NCBI RefSeq assembly: GCF_039544305.1
Contig: NZ_BAABLK010000005.1
Span: 1 to 64,000, forward strand
Length of the DNA stretch: 64,000 nucleotides
DNA from: Paeniglutamicibacter antarcticus_C
GTDB taxonomy: Bacteria; Actinomycetota; Actinomycetes; Actinomycetales; Micrococcaceae
Direction: 5' to 3'
Shown: in pieces, positions 1-8,598 of the stretch
Layout: the number at the start of each line of letters is the position of its first letter
How positions within the stretch are numbered: position 1 is the stretch's first letter
Notes under the pieces: generated by a model
The model's database searches: none
Told to the model about the DNA's origin: nothing
Seen by the model: only the letters and a program-made list of their open reading frames with translations
Made by a program: the position numbers and the translations under genes

Positions 1-271
1 CGAGCATGGTTGCGGACATGACTTGGGCGCCACTGGCGGCGCCCTTGATTTCCTCGGTCAACGCGATCTTCTCGTGGTGTTCCTTGGCGGTGCCGCTCAT
101 GTCCAGGGCGGCGAGTCCGTCGCGGACAAATACGAGGAAGGCGAGGTCTTCCGCGTGGTTGGCCCCGGCCACCGGCCACCGCGGGTCCGGAGGCGGCGTG
201 CCGGCTGCGGATCCGACCTCTTCGTCGGAATCTTCACCTAAGTGGGGTTGATTGATGTGTTCATCGAACAT
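1..271 (-). CDS. HNH endonuclease/DUF222-type protein, N-terminal fragment
   Basis: An open frame reads from an ATG at 271 off the left edge, giving about 90 residues with no stop. It begins MFDEHINQPHLGEDSDEE; a proline-rich stretch is followed by a helical segment around LVFVRDGLAALDMSGTAKEH. That order resembles the start of the many actinobacterial DUF222/HNH proteins, whose nuclease motif lies at the C terminus and so outside this window. A GGAG sequence sits about six bases before the ATG. The family call is by pattern only; the open frame and ribosome site are seen directly. In related genomes purH often follows purN at this position, but it does not here. Confidence 0.6.
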   Translation of the reverse strand, partial: MFDEHINQPHLGEDSDEEVGSAAGTPPPDPRWPVAGANHAEDLAFLVFVRDGLAALDMSGTAKEHHEKIALTEEIKGAASGAQVMSATML

Positions 272-477
272 ATCTCCATTCTACTCTTCGGCACCGTCGA
301 ATTGAAGAGCGGAAATTATGCTTGTTCGTACTGTATGGCCATGTCAGATATTGGTTGTGGTTATCCACATGCCGCCCTAGACACCTTGACACAGGAGTGC
401 GCACACGGGCTGTCGCCGACGGTTGTTGGAGTGCAGGTGAAGCAAAAACCACCCAACCAACGAAGAGGGATTCTTTC

Positions 478-1059
478 CTAGAAAAGTCGCTGCTGCTTGG
501 CCGCGAGGTCGGCGAGGGTGTCAATAAGCAGGCGGCGTTCAACGACCTTGATGCGCTCATGCAGCGTTTCCTCGGTGTCATCGTCCTCGATGGCCACTGC
601 TTCCTGGCGCAGGATAGGCCCGGTGTCCACACCGGCATCGGCGATGTGGACGGTGCAGCCGGTGACCTTGACTCCGTAGGCCATCGCGTCACGGACCCCG
701 TGCGCCCCGGGGAAGGAGGGAAGCAGCGCCGGATGGGTATTGATGTAGGTGCCGTCGAACGCGTTGATGAATTCCTCACCGACGATCCGCATGAATCCCG
801 AGGACACCACGAAGTCGGGCTTGTAGGAAAGGCATTTTTCGGTCAAAGCGTGGTTCCAGTCGGAGCGTTCGCCGAAATCCTTGAAGTTCACCACGAAGGC
901 CTCGATGCCGGCGGCGGAGGAACGCTCGATGCCGAAGGTGCCGTGCTTGTCTGCTCCAACCGCCGCGATGTCAACGTTCATGAGCGACCCCTCGGCCACG
1001 GCGTCGATGACTGACTGGAGGTTGGACCCGGTGCCGGAGACAAGAACTACGATGCGCAT
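478..1059 (-). CDS. purN: Phosphoribosylglycinamide formyltransferase (GART)
   Basis: This enzyme transfers a formyl group from 10-formyltetrahydrofolate to GAR, the third step of cytoplasmic purine synthesis. The 193 residues match the normal family length. The nucleotide-binding start VLVSGTGSNLQ is at residues 5-15. The catalytic block NTHPALLPSFPGAHG puts the conserved Asn at 108 and His at 110, and the loop GCTVHIADAGVDTGPI carries the catalytic Asp at about 146. The start is the first in-frame ATG and fits the family N terminus, although the ribosome site is weak. The decayed ABC transporter lies upstream on the same strand. The usual partner purH is not next to it. Confidence 0.95.
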   Translation of the reverse strand: MRIVVLVSGTGSNLQSVIDAVAEGSLMNVDIAAVGADKHGTFGIERSSAAGIEAFVVNFKDFGERSDWNHALTEKCLSYKPDFVVSSGFMRIVGEEFINAFDGTYINTHPALLPSFPGAHGVRDAMAYGVKVTGCTVHIADAGVDTGPILRQEAVAIEDDDTEETLHERIKVVERRLLIDTLADLAAKQQRLF

Positions 1060-1116
1060 GGGTTCAAGTTTAGAGCGTATCTGGCCCCGGTCGCGCTCCC
1101 GGCACGGCCGGGGGCT

Positions 1117-2451
1117 CTACTGGTTGGAGGCGCGCTGCCGGGCCAGGTCCAGCGAACTGGCAATGAGTTCGGCAGTATCAGGGATGCGCGGGATGGTTGT
1201 AGACCTGTTTGGTGTCTCCGGACTCGACGATGCGCTCATCTCTCACCACGATGACCCGGTCGCAGGGATGGCGCACCACCGAAAAGTCGCGGGACACCAT
1301 CAGCAGCGTCAACGAGTACTCCCGGACCTTCTCCGCAAGCAGGTTCAACACCCGCGCGCGCACCGAGACATCCAGTGCCGAGAGCGGCTCGTCCGCGAGC
1401 AGGATGCTCGGACGGTTCACCAAGGCCCATGGGATCGAGACGCGTTGGCGCTGCCCGCCGGAGAACTGGTGCGGATAGCGCCCGGCTGAGTCCGCTTCCA
1501 TGCCCACCAGGGAGAGCATCGCCTCCACCGCCGCGGCGCGTTCGCGCGCACCCATGCCTGGGCTCGGCACCGGCATGAGTTCGGCGACGATATCGTCGCC
1601 GATGTCGGCGATCTTCATCCTCGGATCCAGAGAACCCATCGGGTCCTGGAAAACGATCTGCAGGTCCCTGCGCAGGGAAACCAGGTCCGCCGCCTTGGCC
1701 CCGGCGATCGGGGAGCCGGCAACGACGGCGTCGCCAGTGCTCGGCTGGTCGAGCCCGGCCAGGATCCGCAGCAGCGCGGACTTGCCCGACCCGGACTCCC
1801 CCACGATTCCCACCGGCTCCCCTGCCAAGACGCTGAAGTCCACATCGATGAGCGCGTTGATCACCGGGCGCGTTGGTAGGTTCGGCCCAGCGAGGTGGCA
1901 GTGATCAGCGGCTCCCCGGAGCGCCGCGCAACTGGTGCGGCCTCGGATGCGGGGGCGGCGGGCGCGGGTTCGGGACGCAACCCGGCGCGAACATAGCCTG
2001 CTGCGGTGTCCACCATGAACAAGCGGCCCTGCCCATCGGTCGCCGTGAGGTTGCTGGCGGCAAGAAGCGCCCTTGCATAGGGATAATCCGGATCGGTGAT
2101 GAGCCGATCGATGTCCCCGGATTCCCCCAGGGGGCCCTTGTCCAGCACCAGTACCCGGGTGCACATGTTCACCACCACGGTCAGTCCGTGGGTGATGAAC
2201 AAAAATCCGGTGCCGCGTTCGCTCACCTGGGCGGAGATCAGCTCGAGAACCTTGGACTGCACCGTGACATCCAGTGCGGTGGTGGGTTCGGCGCACAACA
2301 GCAGCTGCGGGTCATTCGCCAAGGCCATCGCGATCATGACGCGCTTCTTCGCCGCGGCGCGCCCCGGCACCGTGCTGTGGACTTCCATCACCTCTGTGAC
2401 ATGCGCACCTACCCTCACCAGCGGATTCAACGCGGAGAGCGGCTCCTTGGC
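1117..2451 (-). pseudogene. Decayed double-domain oligopeptide ABC ATPase (DppDF-like)
   Basis: This is the remnant of a fused two-domain peptide-transport ATPase, like the intact one at 16992-18719. The first domain has lost everything before the Q-loop: the frame enters at EPLSALNPLVRVG, with no Walker A, but keeps a degraded signature region and the Walker B LLLCAEPTTALD. The reading frame shifts near 1868, between LGRTYQRA and PVINALIDVDFSV. The second domain keeps Walker A GESGSGKSALL, Q-loop VFQDPMGSLDPRM, signature FSGGQRQRV and Walker B ILLADEPLSALD. Its switch histidine is gone, reading MVSRDFSVV where SHDL is usual. A further frameshift near 1185 removes the tail, which continues in another frame to a stop at 1117. 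Not functional. Confidence 0.85.
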
Positions 2452-2972
2452 CCCTGCGGAGCGCACGTAGCACGCCAGGATCGCTGACGGCACCCCGGCC
2501 AGGGCCACCACGGATAGCACCAGGCGCGAAACGAAGGCACTGAAGTCCTCCCCCCGGGGGAGACCCAGCCGTTGGCCGGCAGCCAACCCGGGCGCAAGGC
2601 GAAGAAGGAGACCAGCACGATGCCCAGCGGGAACCCGGGAACCACGACGCCCAGCTGGCTCGCGGCGGGGACGGCGATGGCCAGGGTGACCAGGGTGACC
2701 AGGGTGACCAGGGTGACCAGGATCAGCGAAACCTGCACCTCGTCGGCCACCAGCGCGCAGATGTCCGTGCGCGAGAGGCAGGAAACCCCGAAGTCCCCGG
2801 GCCAGAGCCTGGAGAACCAGTCCCAGTACTGGATCACCACGGGCCTGTCGGTGCCAAATTGGCGGTCCAGCGAGTTGACGACCTCGTCGGTCGCGTTTTC
2901 CCCGGCGGCGATGATGGAGAGAACGAAGCGAGCAAGGTTGCCGGTGATGCGCGCAAGCAGGTGCAGCTACAC
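2452..2972 (-). pseudogene. Decayed peptide ABC permease (DppB-like)
   Basis: DppB-type sequence is recognisable but broken. Following the natural start (GTG near 2972), the next codon is TAG. The frame then reads ARITGNLARFVLSIIAAGEN and later FGTDRPVVIQYWDWFSRLW, which is typical of the first half of DppB. A membrane segment is expanded by a 9-base tandem repeat, giving LVTLVTLVTL. A one-base loss in a C5G6 run near 2558 shifts the frame. The rest, FVSRLVLSVVALAGVPSAI followed by CYVRS, ends abruptly at the junction with the ATPase remnant. The intervening permease C gene and the first Walker A are therefore deleted. Several independent lesions make sequencing error an unlikely explanation. 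Confidence 0.8.
2681..2721. repeat. 9-bp tandem repeat inside the permease remnant
   Basis: The unit ccagggtga occurs four times without a mismatch (2681-2716), and a fifth partial copy follows. The unit is a multiple of three, so on the minus strand it repeats the residues LVT inside a hydrophobic segment without changing frame. It probably arose by replication slippage once selection on the gene was relaxed; that is inference. Confidence 0.9.
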
Positions 2973-2976
2973 GTTC

Positions 2977-4503
2977 CTAGGACCAGGCAAGGGGCGCCAG
3001 GGACAGGGCCTCGGTGAGAGAGTTGGCGTCCAGGCCGCTGATGCCGGCCTTGGCCACGGAGATGTTCGGGAAGATGAACAGCGTGTCAACGGCTGCGTCA
3101 TCCACGATGGTGCGCACCACGGACTTCATGCCCGCAACGTAGTTCGCCTCGTCTGCGGCGTCCGCGGCGGCGGCCTCGGCCTTGATCTTCGTGTTGTCGT
3201 AGCCGATGTAGTAGTTCGGGTCGTCGAACATGGTCAGCACGTCGCGGGCCTCGACGGCCAGCACCACAGAGAGTTGGTAGTCGTGCCGCTTGAAGACGGT
3301 ATCCAGCCACACGGCCGGGAACTCGGCGCTGCGGATCTTCGCATTGATGCCCACATCGCGCAGCTGCGACTGGACAATCTTGGAGACCGCGGTGGCGTAT
3401 GGACGGGTCGGAACGGTGAAGGTGATCTTCAAGTCTTCGGCGCCCGCTTCCTTCAGCAATGCCTTGGCCTTGGCGGGGTCGAAGGGATAGATCTCGGTCA
3501 GGTCCTCGTAGTATGGGTCGGTGGGCGGCACGGGTCCGCCGACCAGCGTTCCCAGTCCGTTCCACGCGGTGTCGCGCACGGCCTTGTTGTCGATGGCGTG
3601 GAGCACTGCCTGACGCACGCGCTTGTCGTTGAAGGGCTTGGCCTTGTTGTTCATTGAGAGGATGACTTCGCCGTTGGAGGTGCCCTCGATGACTTGGTAG
3701 TCCGGGTTGGCCTCGAAGGAGGAGAGCAGCTCGGGGGCCTGCATGTTGTAGATGACATCGACGTCGCCGGAGGACAGGGCGTTGGTGGTGGCGAACGCGT
3801 CGGAGAAGTAGCGCAGGGTCACCTCCGGGATACCGGGGGCCGCCCCCCAGTAGTTATCCCGCGCGGTGAGCGAAATCGATTCCCCGCGTGCCCAGCCCGC
3901 CAGCGCGTAGGGGCCGGTTCCCACCGGATTGTTGGCAAGGTCCTCGATCCCGGATTCATCGAACATCGCCCCGACGAGCGTGGTCATAGAATACAGCCAG
4001 GCCTGGGAGGGCCGCGCGAGGTTCACCGTGACCGAGGTCGGCGAATTAACAACCACGTCATCGACGACGTCCATCTTGGACTTCAGCCCGTTGAGCCAGG
4101 CGTCGGACTTCACCCGTTCGATGGAGAACTTCACGTCGTCGGCGTCGAAGGGAGCCCCGTTGGAGAAAGTGGCGCCCTCGACGAGGGTGAAGGTGTAGGA
4201 CTTGTTGTCGTTGCCGGTTTCCCAGCTTGTGGCCAGCAAGGGACGGATGGACCCGGTCTGGTCCAGGGCCACCAGGCCCTGGTACACGTTGGACATCATC
4301 GCCTGCGGGATCGCGGCCCCGGCGGTGGTGGTGAAGTCCAGGTTCACCGGTTCGCCGGTCAACGCGACAACCAGCTTGTCCTCGTCCTGGCCGCCGCCGA
4401 TGGTGGATCCGGCGCTACAGGAAACGAGCATCAGCGCAGCGGCCAGCACCGCACAAAGGCGTGCGCCCGCAACGTGGCGTCGTGCCTTGTATGTTCCCTG
4501 CAT
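2977..4503 (-). CDS. Oligopeptide ABC transporter substrate-binding lipoprotein (SBP_bac_5)
   Basis: This is an extracytoplasmic binding protein of the DppA/OppA family with 508 residues, the normal length. A lipoprotein signal ends at the lipobox LVSC, about residues 26-29. It is followed by the family opening DKLVVALTGEPVNLDFTTTAG and the block GAPFDADDVKFSIERVKS. The ATG at 4503 has an AAAGGAG site nine bases upstream. Downstream on the same strand lie only wrecked permease and ATPase genes, so the protein has no transporter in its own operon. It either serves another importer or has itself lost function while its frame has stayed open. Its ligand is unknown. Confidence 0.88.
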   Translation of the reverse strand: MQGTYKARRHVAGARLCAVLAAALMLVSCSAGSTIGGGQDEDKLVVALTGEPVNLDFTTTAGAAIPQAMMSNVYQGLVALDQTGSIRPLLATSWETGNDNKSYTFTLVEGATFSNGAPFDADDVKFSIERVKSDAWLNGLKSKMDVVDDVVVNSPTSVTVNLARPSQAWLYSMTTLVGAMFDESGIEDLANNPVGTGPYALAGWARGESISLTARDNYWGAAPGIPEVTLRYFSDAFATTNALSSGDVDVIYNMQAPELLSSFEANPDYQVIEGTSNGEVILSMNNKAKPFNDKRVRQAVLHAIDNKAVRDTAWNGLGTLVGGPVPPTDPYYEDLTEIYPFDPAKAKALLKEAGAEDLKITFTVPTRPYATAVSKIVQSQLRDVGINAKIRSAEFPAVWLDTVFKRHDYQLSVVLAVEARDVLTMFDDPNYYIGYDNTKIKAEAAAADAADEANYVAGMKSVVRTIVDDAAVDTLFIFPNISVAKAGISGLDANSLTEALSLAPLAWS

Positions 4504-4650
4504 CGAACCATCACTCCTTTAATACATGGGGGCATGGGTGCCGGCGACGCTGCGGCGTGCAGCCTCGAGCAATCATTATCGTACGCAAGTCGCACCCGGC
4601 GTGAACCGGAGGCATTCAACGACGGGGTTTTCGGGTCTAATGTGGAAGAC

Positions 4651-5058
4651 ATGGGCAGCAACACCAGAAGTGCTCCACCTAATCCCGCACGTCCCCTCCT
4701 TCGCCCGGTGGCAGTGACCATCGCGGCGATGGCCGGCGCCTTTACGTTCTGGTTCCTGCCCCTGCCTTGGAAGTTTGCCGGTCTGCCCTTCGCGGTTGCC
4801 GGTTTCATCACCGGGACACTGACCTCGGTGATGGCCTTCAGGAACCCCGGCGCGGGCATGCTGCGCTTCGGCGCCCCGCTGGCAACCCTTGCCTGCGGGC
4901 TTTTTGTGCTGCCGCTGGCGGGGCAGCTGGCCTTCTACGGGCCCTCTCTTGAATACCAGCAATGCCGAGCCGATGCCTTGACTCTGCGTTCGCTCGCCGC
5001 CTGCACCCAAGACTTCAAGAACCAGCTGGACCCACGCGAATCGAGGAACCTGCCATGA
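4651..5058 (+). CDS. Small membrane protein of unknown function
   Basis: This 135-residue protein starts MGSNTRSAPPNPARP and carries three likely membrane helices (about residues 20-40, 43-62 and 71-92), followed by a hydrophilic tail with two cysteines (YQQCRAD and AACTQD). The first ATG of the plausible frame is at 4651; a GTG three codons earlier is possible. Its stop overlaps the start of the DinB-like gene by four bases (ATGA), so the two are probably co-transcribed and translationally coupled. I do not recognise a family. The divergent binding-protein gene lies about 150 bases upstream. Confidence 0.65.
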   Translation: MGSNTRSAPPNPARPLLRPVAVTIAAMAGAFTFWFLPLPWKFAGLPFAVAGFITGTLTSVMAFRNPGAGMLRFGAPLATLACGLFVLPLAGQLAFYGPSLEYQQCRADALTLRSLAACTQDFKNQLDPRESRNLP

Positions 5059-5591
5059 GTGAGAACCCAACCCCGGACACCAAGGACTGGACAGTGGTGT
5101 TGGAAACCACGTGCGATGAATGCGGCATTGATGTCCGCGCGTTGAGCCCGGGACAGATCGCGGTGCTGGTGCGCGAGTCCGCGACGCACTTTTCGCGCGT
5201 GCTCACCGCCCCCGGTGCACGTTCCCGCCCCGAATCCACGGTGTGGAGCGCCCACGAGTATTGCGCGCACGTGGCGGAGATGTACACGGTGATGAATGAC
5301 CGCCTGGCACTGATGCTGGCCAGGACGGCCCCGGTCTTCGAGGACTGGGACCAGGATGCCGCCGCGGCGCAGAACGACTACGTCGCGATGCCTGGACAAG
5401 AGGTCGCCGCGATGCTCAATGATTCCGCAGCCGGCTTTGCCGACGCGCTGGAGGCCTTGCGCGATGAGCAGTTGCCGAGGATGGGCACACGGTCCAACGG
5501 GGCGGTGTTCACCACCACCACGTTGGCCCAGTACGCCTGGCACGACGCGGCACACCACCTGCACCACGATCTGGGTGTCGGGGGTTCCTAG
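5055..5591 (+). CDS. DinB-superfamily metal-binding protein
   Basis: This 178-residue protein has the four-helix DinB-like layout. VWSAHEYCAHVAEMYTVMNDR supplies the first conserved His region, and the C-terminal AQYAWHDAAHHLHHD supplies the metal-binding histidine cluster. Members of the superfamily include bacillithiol and mycothiol transferases and many uncharacterised proteins, so the substrate cannot be given. In actinobacteria a mycothiol-linked role is plausible but is only inference. The start overlaps the upstream stop as ATGA, and the stop overlaps the convergent DUF6350 gene by four bases. Confidence 0.75.
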   Translation: MSENPTPDTKDWTVVLETTCDECGIDVRALSPGQIAVLVRESATHFSRVLTAPGARSRPESTVWSAHEYCAHVAEMYTVMNDRLALMLARTAPVFEDWDQDAAAAQNDYVAMPGQEVAAMLNDSAAGFADALEALRDEQLPRMGTRSNGAVFTTTTLAQYAWHDAAHHLHHDLGVGGS

Positions 5592-6916
5592 CGGTCAAGC
5601 ACCGGGTCGTGCTCCAGCAGCGGGGAGACCAGGTAGCCGATGGCCGTTCCGACGGCGACCTCCGCGGCCAGCAGCAGCGCCGTCATCAGCACCTCCGGCC
5701 CCATCTCGGTGAACCTACCGATGCCCAGCGATCCGCCCGAGAGCCAGGAACCGATCAGCGACAGCGCCCCGGCGACTATCCCAACGAACACGCCCAGGGC
5801 CACGGTCGAGAGGCCAAGGGAGAGCCAGCGGGTCGTGACACGCTTGGAGACCCAGTCATCGAGGTGGTTCTCCCCCACCCGAAGGAAGTACCAGCCGGCC
5901 AGGAACCCGGCGAGCACCGGCAGCGCCATGAACGCCCAAGCGTAAGCCAGCTCCCCGGAGGGCAGCGCGGCGAACACCGGCACCGCCGGAAGCGGGCCGA
6001 CGGTGGTTTGAAGGGTGGACAGCGTGCTGCCGACCCCCAGGGTGAATCCGCCGCCGGTAATCCACGCCAGCGTCCAGAGCACCAGGTTGGGCATGATGCC
6101 CAGCTGGGCCAGGGTCAGCACCGAAGATCCGACGGGCCCGGGGCGCAGCTGCTGGTAGACGTTGGATATATCGACCCAGTGCACAGCAAGGTTGATCGAG
6201 AGCAGTGCAGAGGCCAGGCCGAAGACCAGCGTGTAGGCCAGGGTCCCCCCGCACAGCACCGCCCACACGTAGGAACCGGCCCAGCGAGAGTGCTGGGAGG
6301 CCTTGGAGATCCATGCGGCGGCGTCAAAACCGATCAGCCGGCCCCAGGAGCCGGCCTCGCGGCGGGCCCCGATGACCACGCCGGCACCGGCGGGGATCGC
6401 CGGGATCAAGGTGGCGGCCAACAGCGAGACGGAGACTTCCTCGTTGCCCACCAGGAACCCGGTGAACAGCCCGCAGAGCAGGTAGACGCCCAGCGCCCCG
6501 AGGATTCCCTGCCACAGCTGGTCGGTGTAGGAGGCCCGGGCGATGCGCCGTCCGGCCCGCCAGCACAGGAAGAACGGGATCAGGGTTAATCCCAGCGGGA
6601 TGACGTTAAGCACGCCGGTGCCCGCCGACGGGTCCGCACCGGTGCCCACTTGCAGCAGGCGCAACGGGACGGCGTGGATCAGCAACCAGACCTGTCCGCC
6701 CATCTTGAGCACCGATTCGATGCTTCGTTCGGCAAAGCCGCCACTGAACCAGACTGCAAACCAGGGGATGACCACCAAAAACGCCGAAAACAGGGCAGCC
6801 TGGAGGAACTCGAAGGCCCCTTGCAGGAACAACGGCATGGGCCAGCCGGTACTCAGCCGCTGGCGTGCCGCGTGCAATGCCGCAGCTGCGGGCGGCTGTT
6901 TTTTCTTCTCACTCAT
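5588..6916 (-). CDS. DUF6350 family polytopic membrane protein
   Basis: A multi-spanning membrane protein of about 442 residues with ten or more hydrophobic segments. It matches by pattern the actinobacterial DUF6350 family, which often lies next to purN. The N terminus MSEKKKQPPAAAALHAARQR is followed by the membrane segment FLQGAFEFLQAALFSAFLVV. The start chosen is the ATG at 6916; an in-frame ATG at 6934 would add six residues, and neither has a strong ribosome site. The function is unknown; a link to cell-envelope processes has been suggested for the family. Here the pseudogenised transporter and three other genes separate it from purN. Confidence 0.8.
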   Translation of the reverse strand: MSEKKKQPPAAAALHAARQRLSTGWPMPLFLQGAFEFLQAALFSAFLVVIPWFAVWFSGGFAERSIESVLKMGGQVWLLIHAVPLRLLQVGTGADPSAGTGVLNVIPLGLTLIPFFLCWRAGRRIARASYTDQLWQGILGALGVYLLCGLFTGFLVGNEEVSVSLLAATLIPAIPAGAGVVIGARREAGSWGRLIGFDAAAWISKASQHSRWAGSYVWAVLCGGTLAYTLVFGLASALLSINLAVHWVDISNVYQQLRPGPVGSSVLTLAQLGIMPNLVLWTLAWITGGGFTLGVGSTLSTLQTTVGPLPAVPVFAALPSGELAYAWAFMALPVLAGFLAGWYFLRVGENHLDDWVSKRVTTRWLSLGLSTVALGVFVGIVAGALSLIGSWLSGGSLGIGRFTEMGPEVLMTALLLAAEVAVGTAIGYLVSPLLEHDPVLDR

Positions 6917-6981
6917 TGGTTCCCATGGTGCCATCGATGCGCCGCCGCGACGCTGATTGACGCGTTTTCACGCACCAGTGC

Positions 6982-7728
6982 TCACAGTGCGCGCAGCCCG
7001 GAAACCAAGGCGGTGATCGCCCCGAAGAAGGCAAAGCAGAGCACGAAGAAACGTGCGTGCCTGTCGGTGACCACGCGTTGGACCTGCTCACCGATGAGCA
7101 CCCCTGCCCAGATGAACACCGCCACCGCGATCCAGGCCCACAGCGGCAGCGGTGGCACTTGGTCGGGGGTGGTAATGAACTTCATCGCCACAGTGACGAC
7201 GCCGGTGACCACGAAGAAGGGCTGCAAGGTGGCGGCGAAGGGTCGTTGCTGCCACCTTGCAAGCACCGCGTACGCGCTGACCGCAGGCCCGCCTACCCCG
7301 GCTAGGGCGTTGGTCAGCCCGGAAAGGAAGCCGGCACTGCCCTTGGGGAACTGCCCGCTGAGCGTGACGTCGGCCCGCACCAGGATCAACGAGAGCAGCA
7401 ATGCGGCAAGCACCACGGCGCCGACGATGATGGACAGCGGGGCCTGGGGCAGCGAACCGGCCAGCAGCGCCCCGGCGACGGAGCCAAAGACGCTGAAGGC
7501 GGCCAGCCAGCGGAACATCGACCAGTCGATGTCTTTCCAGACCCGCGGCATGATGATCGCAGAGGACACCACACCGCAGATGTTCACCAAGAACACGCCC
7601 TGGTGCGCGCCGAGGGCGATCACCAGGAACGGGGAGATGAGCATCGCGAAGCCGAGCCCCGCAACGCGCTGCGCGATGGCACCAAGGACAACCATGCCAA
7701 GCACGAGCGCAATGAGGGGAAGCTCCAT
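6982..7728 (-). CDS. TauE/SafE-family anion exporter
   Basis: An integral membrane protein of 248 residues with about eight hydrophobic segments arranged as two related halves. LGAIAQRVAGLGFAMLISPF in the first half and FLSGLTNALAGVGGPAVSAY in the second are the family's conserved glycine-rich helices. TauE/SafE proteins move sulfite, sulfoacetate or other organic anions across the membrane. The specific substrate here is not evident. The gene follows the hydratase-aldolase pair on the same strand after 54 bases, so it could export an organic acid intermediate of that pathway; this is inference. Confidence 0.85.
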   Translation of the reverse strand: MELPLIALVLGMVVLGAIAQRVAGLGFAMLISPFLVIALGAHQGVFLVNICGVVSSAIIMPRVWKDIDWSMFRWLAAFSVFGSVAGALLAGSLPQAPLSIIVGAVVLAALLLSLILVRADVTLSGQFPKGSAGFLSGLTNALAGVGGPAVSAYAVLARWQQRPFAATLQPFFVVTGVVTVAMKFITTPDQVPPLPLWAWIAVAVFIWAGVLIGEQVQRVVTDRHARFFVLCFAFFGAITALVSGLRAL

Positions 7729-7782
7729 TCAACCGAGCTTATCCCTAACGGGCGCCCCCCGTTGGCCCTCCTGAGTGCTGGC

Positions 7783-8598
7783 CTAGTAGCTGTCGGGGGT
7801 GCCCACCGGATTGGTGGCGGTGGGGAGGAACTTAGCGGCAAGTGCCTCGGAGCCGCGGGCCAGCAGCGAGACATCGGCACCGACTCCCACGTAATGGGCA
7901 CCGAGTTCGATGTAGCGCTTGGCTGCATCCTCGGAGAAGGCATTGACCCCGACGTATTTTCCCGCGGCACGTCCGGCGGCAATGGCCTTCTCCACGGCGG
8001 CGACGACGTCGGGGTGGTTCTGCTGCCCGATCACGCCCATGGAGGCGGCCATGTCCGAGGGACCGATGAAGATGCCGTCGACACCTTCGGTGCCCACGAT
8101 CTCCTCGACGTTGGAAACGGCCTCGGCCGATTCGATCTGCACCATCAGGGTCAAGGTCTCCCCGGCACGCGTGAGGTAGTCGGGGACGCGGTTCCAGCGC
8201 GCCGAGCGGGCCAGGGCGGAACCGACGCCACGCACGCCCAATGGCGGGTAGTGGCACGCGGCAACGGCCGCGCGGGCGTCGGCTGCGTTGTTGACCATCG
8301 GGATGATCAGCGACTGCACACCGAGGTCGAGGTACTGCTTGATGACCACGGTGTCGTTCACCGGCGGGCGGACCACCGGGATCACAGGGTAGCCGCGCAC
8401 CGACTGCAGCTGCACCAAGATGGATTCGAGTCCGTTGGGCGAGTGCTCCGCATCGATGAAGATCCAGTCGAATCCCGCTCCGGCGCAGATCTCGGCAACA
8501 AGAGGGGATCCGGAACATACCCAGATGCCGGCGAGCGCGTGGTCCGCGTGGTCAAGTGCGTCCTTGAAGGACGGGTCTGGCTCTATGAGAAAAGGCAT
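7783..8598 (-). CDS. hpaI: HpcH/HpaI family class II aldolase
   Basis: This is a metal-dependent aldolase of the 4-hydroxy-2-oxoheptanedioate aldolase family, which releases pyruvate and succinic semialdehyde at the end of homoprotocatechuate breakdown. It has 271 residues from the ATG at 8598. The motif FIDAEHSPNG places the catalytic His at 52, VRPPVND gives Arg77, and metal ligands fall at Glu156 (VQIESAEA) and Asp182 (IGPSDMAAS). The chosen start lies inside the end of the hydratase gene (16-base overlap), which implies coupled translation. Related enzymes accept other 2-keto-3-deoxy acids, so the exact substrate depends on the pairing with the hydratase. Confidence 0.87.
   Translation of the reverse strand: MPFLIEPDPSFKDALDHADHALAGIWVCSGSPLVAEICAGAGFDWIFIDAEHSPNGLESILVQLQSVRGYPVIPVVRPPVNDTVVIKQYLDLGVQSLIIPMVNNAADARAAVAACHYPPLGVRGVGSALARSARWNRVPDYLTRAGETLTLMVQIESAEAVSNVEEIVGTEGVDGIFIGPSDMAASMGVIGQQNHPDVVAAVEKAIAAGRAAGKYVGVNAFSEDAAKRYIELGAHYVGVGADVSLLARGSEALAAKFLPTATNPVGTPDSY

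Noticed and set aside
3694..5058. A 454-codon open frame reading through to the small membrane protein
   Set aside because: Its first 319 codons are antisense to the binding-protein gene; only the part from 4651 is hydrophobic and plausible.
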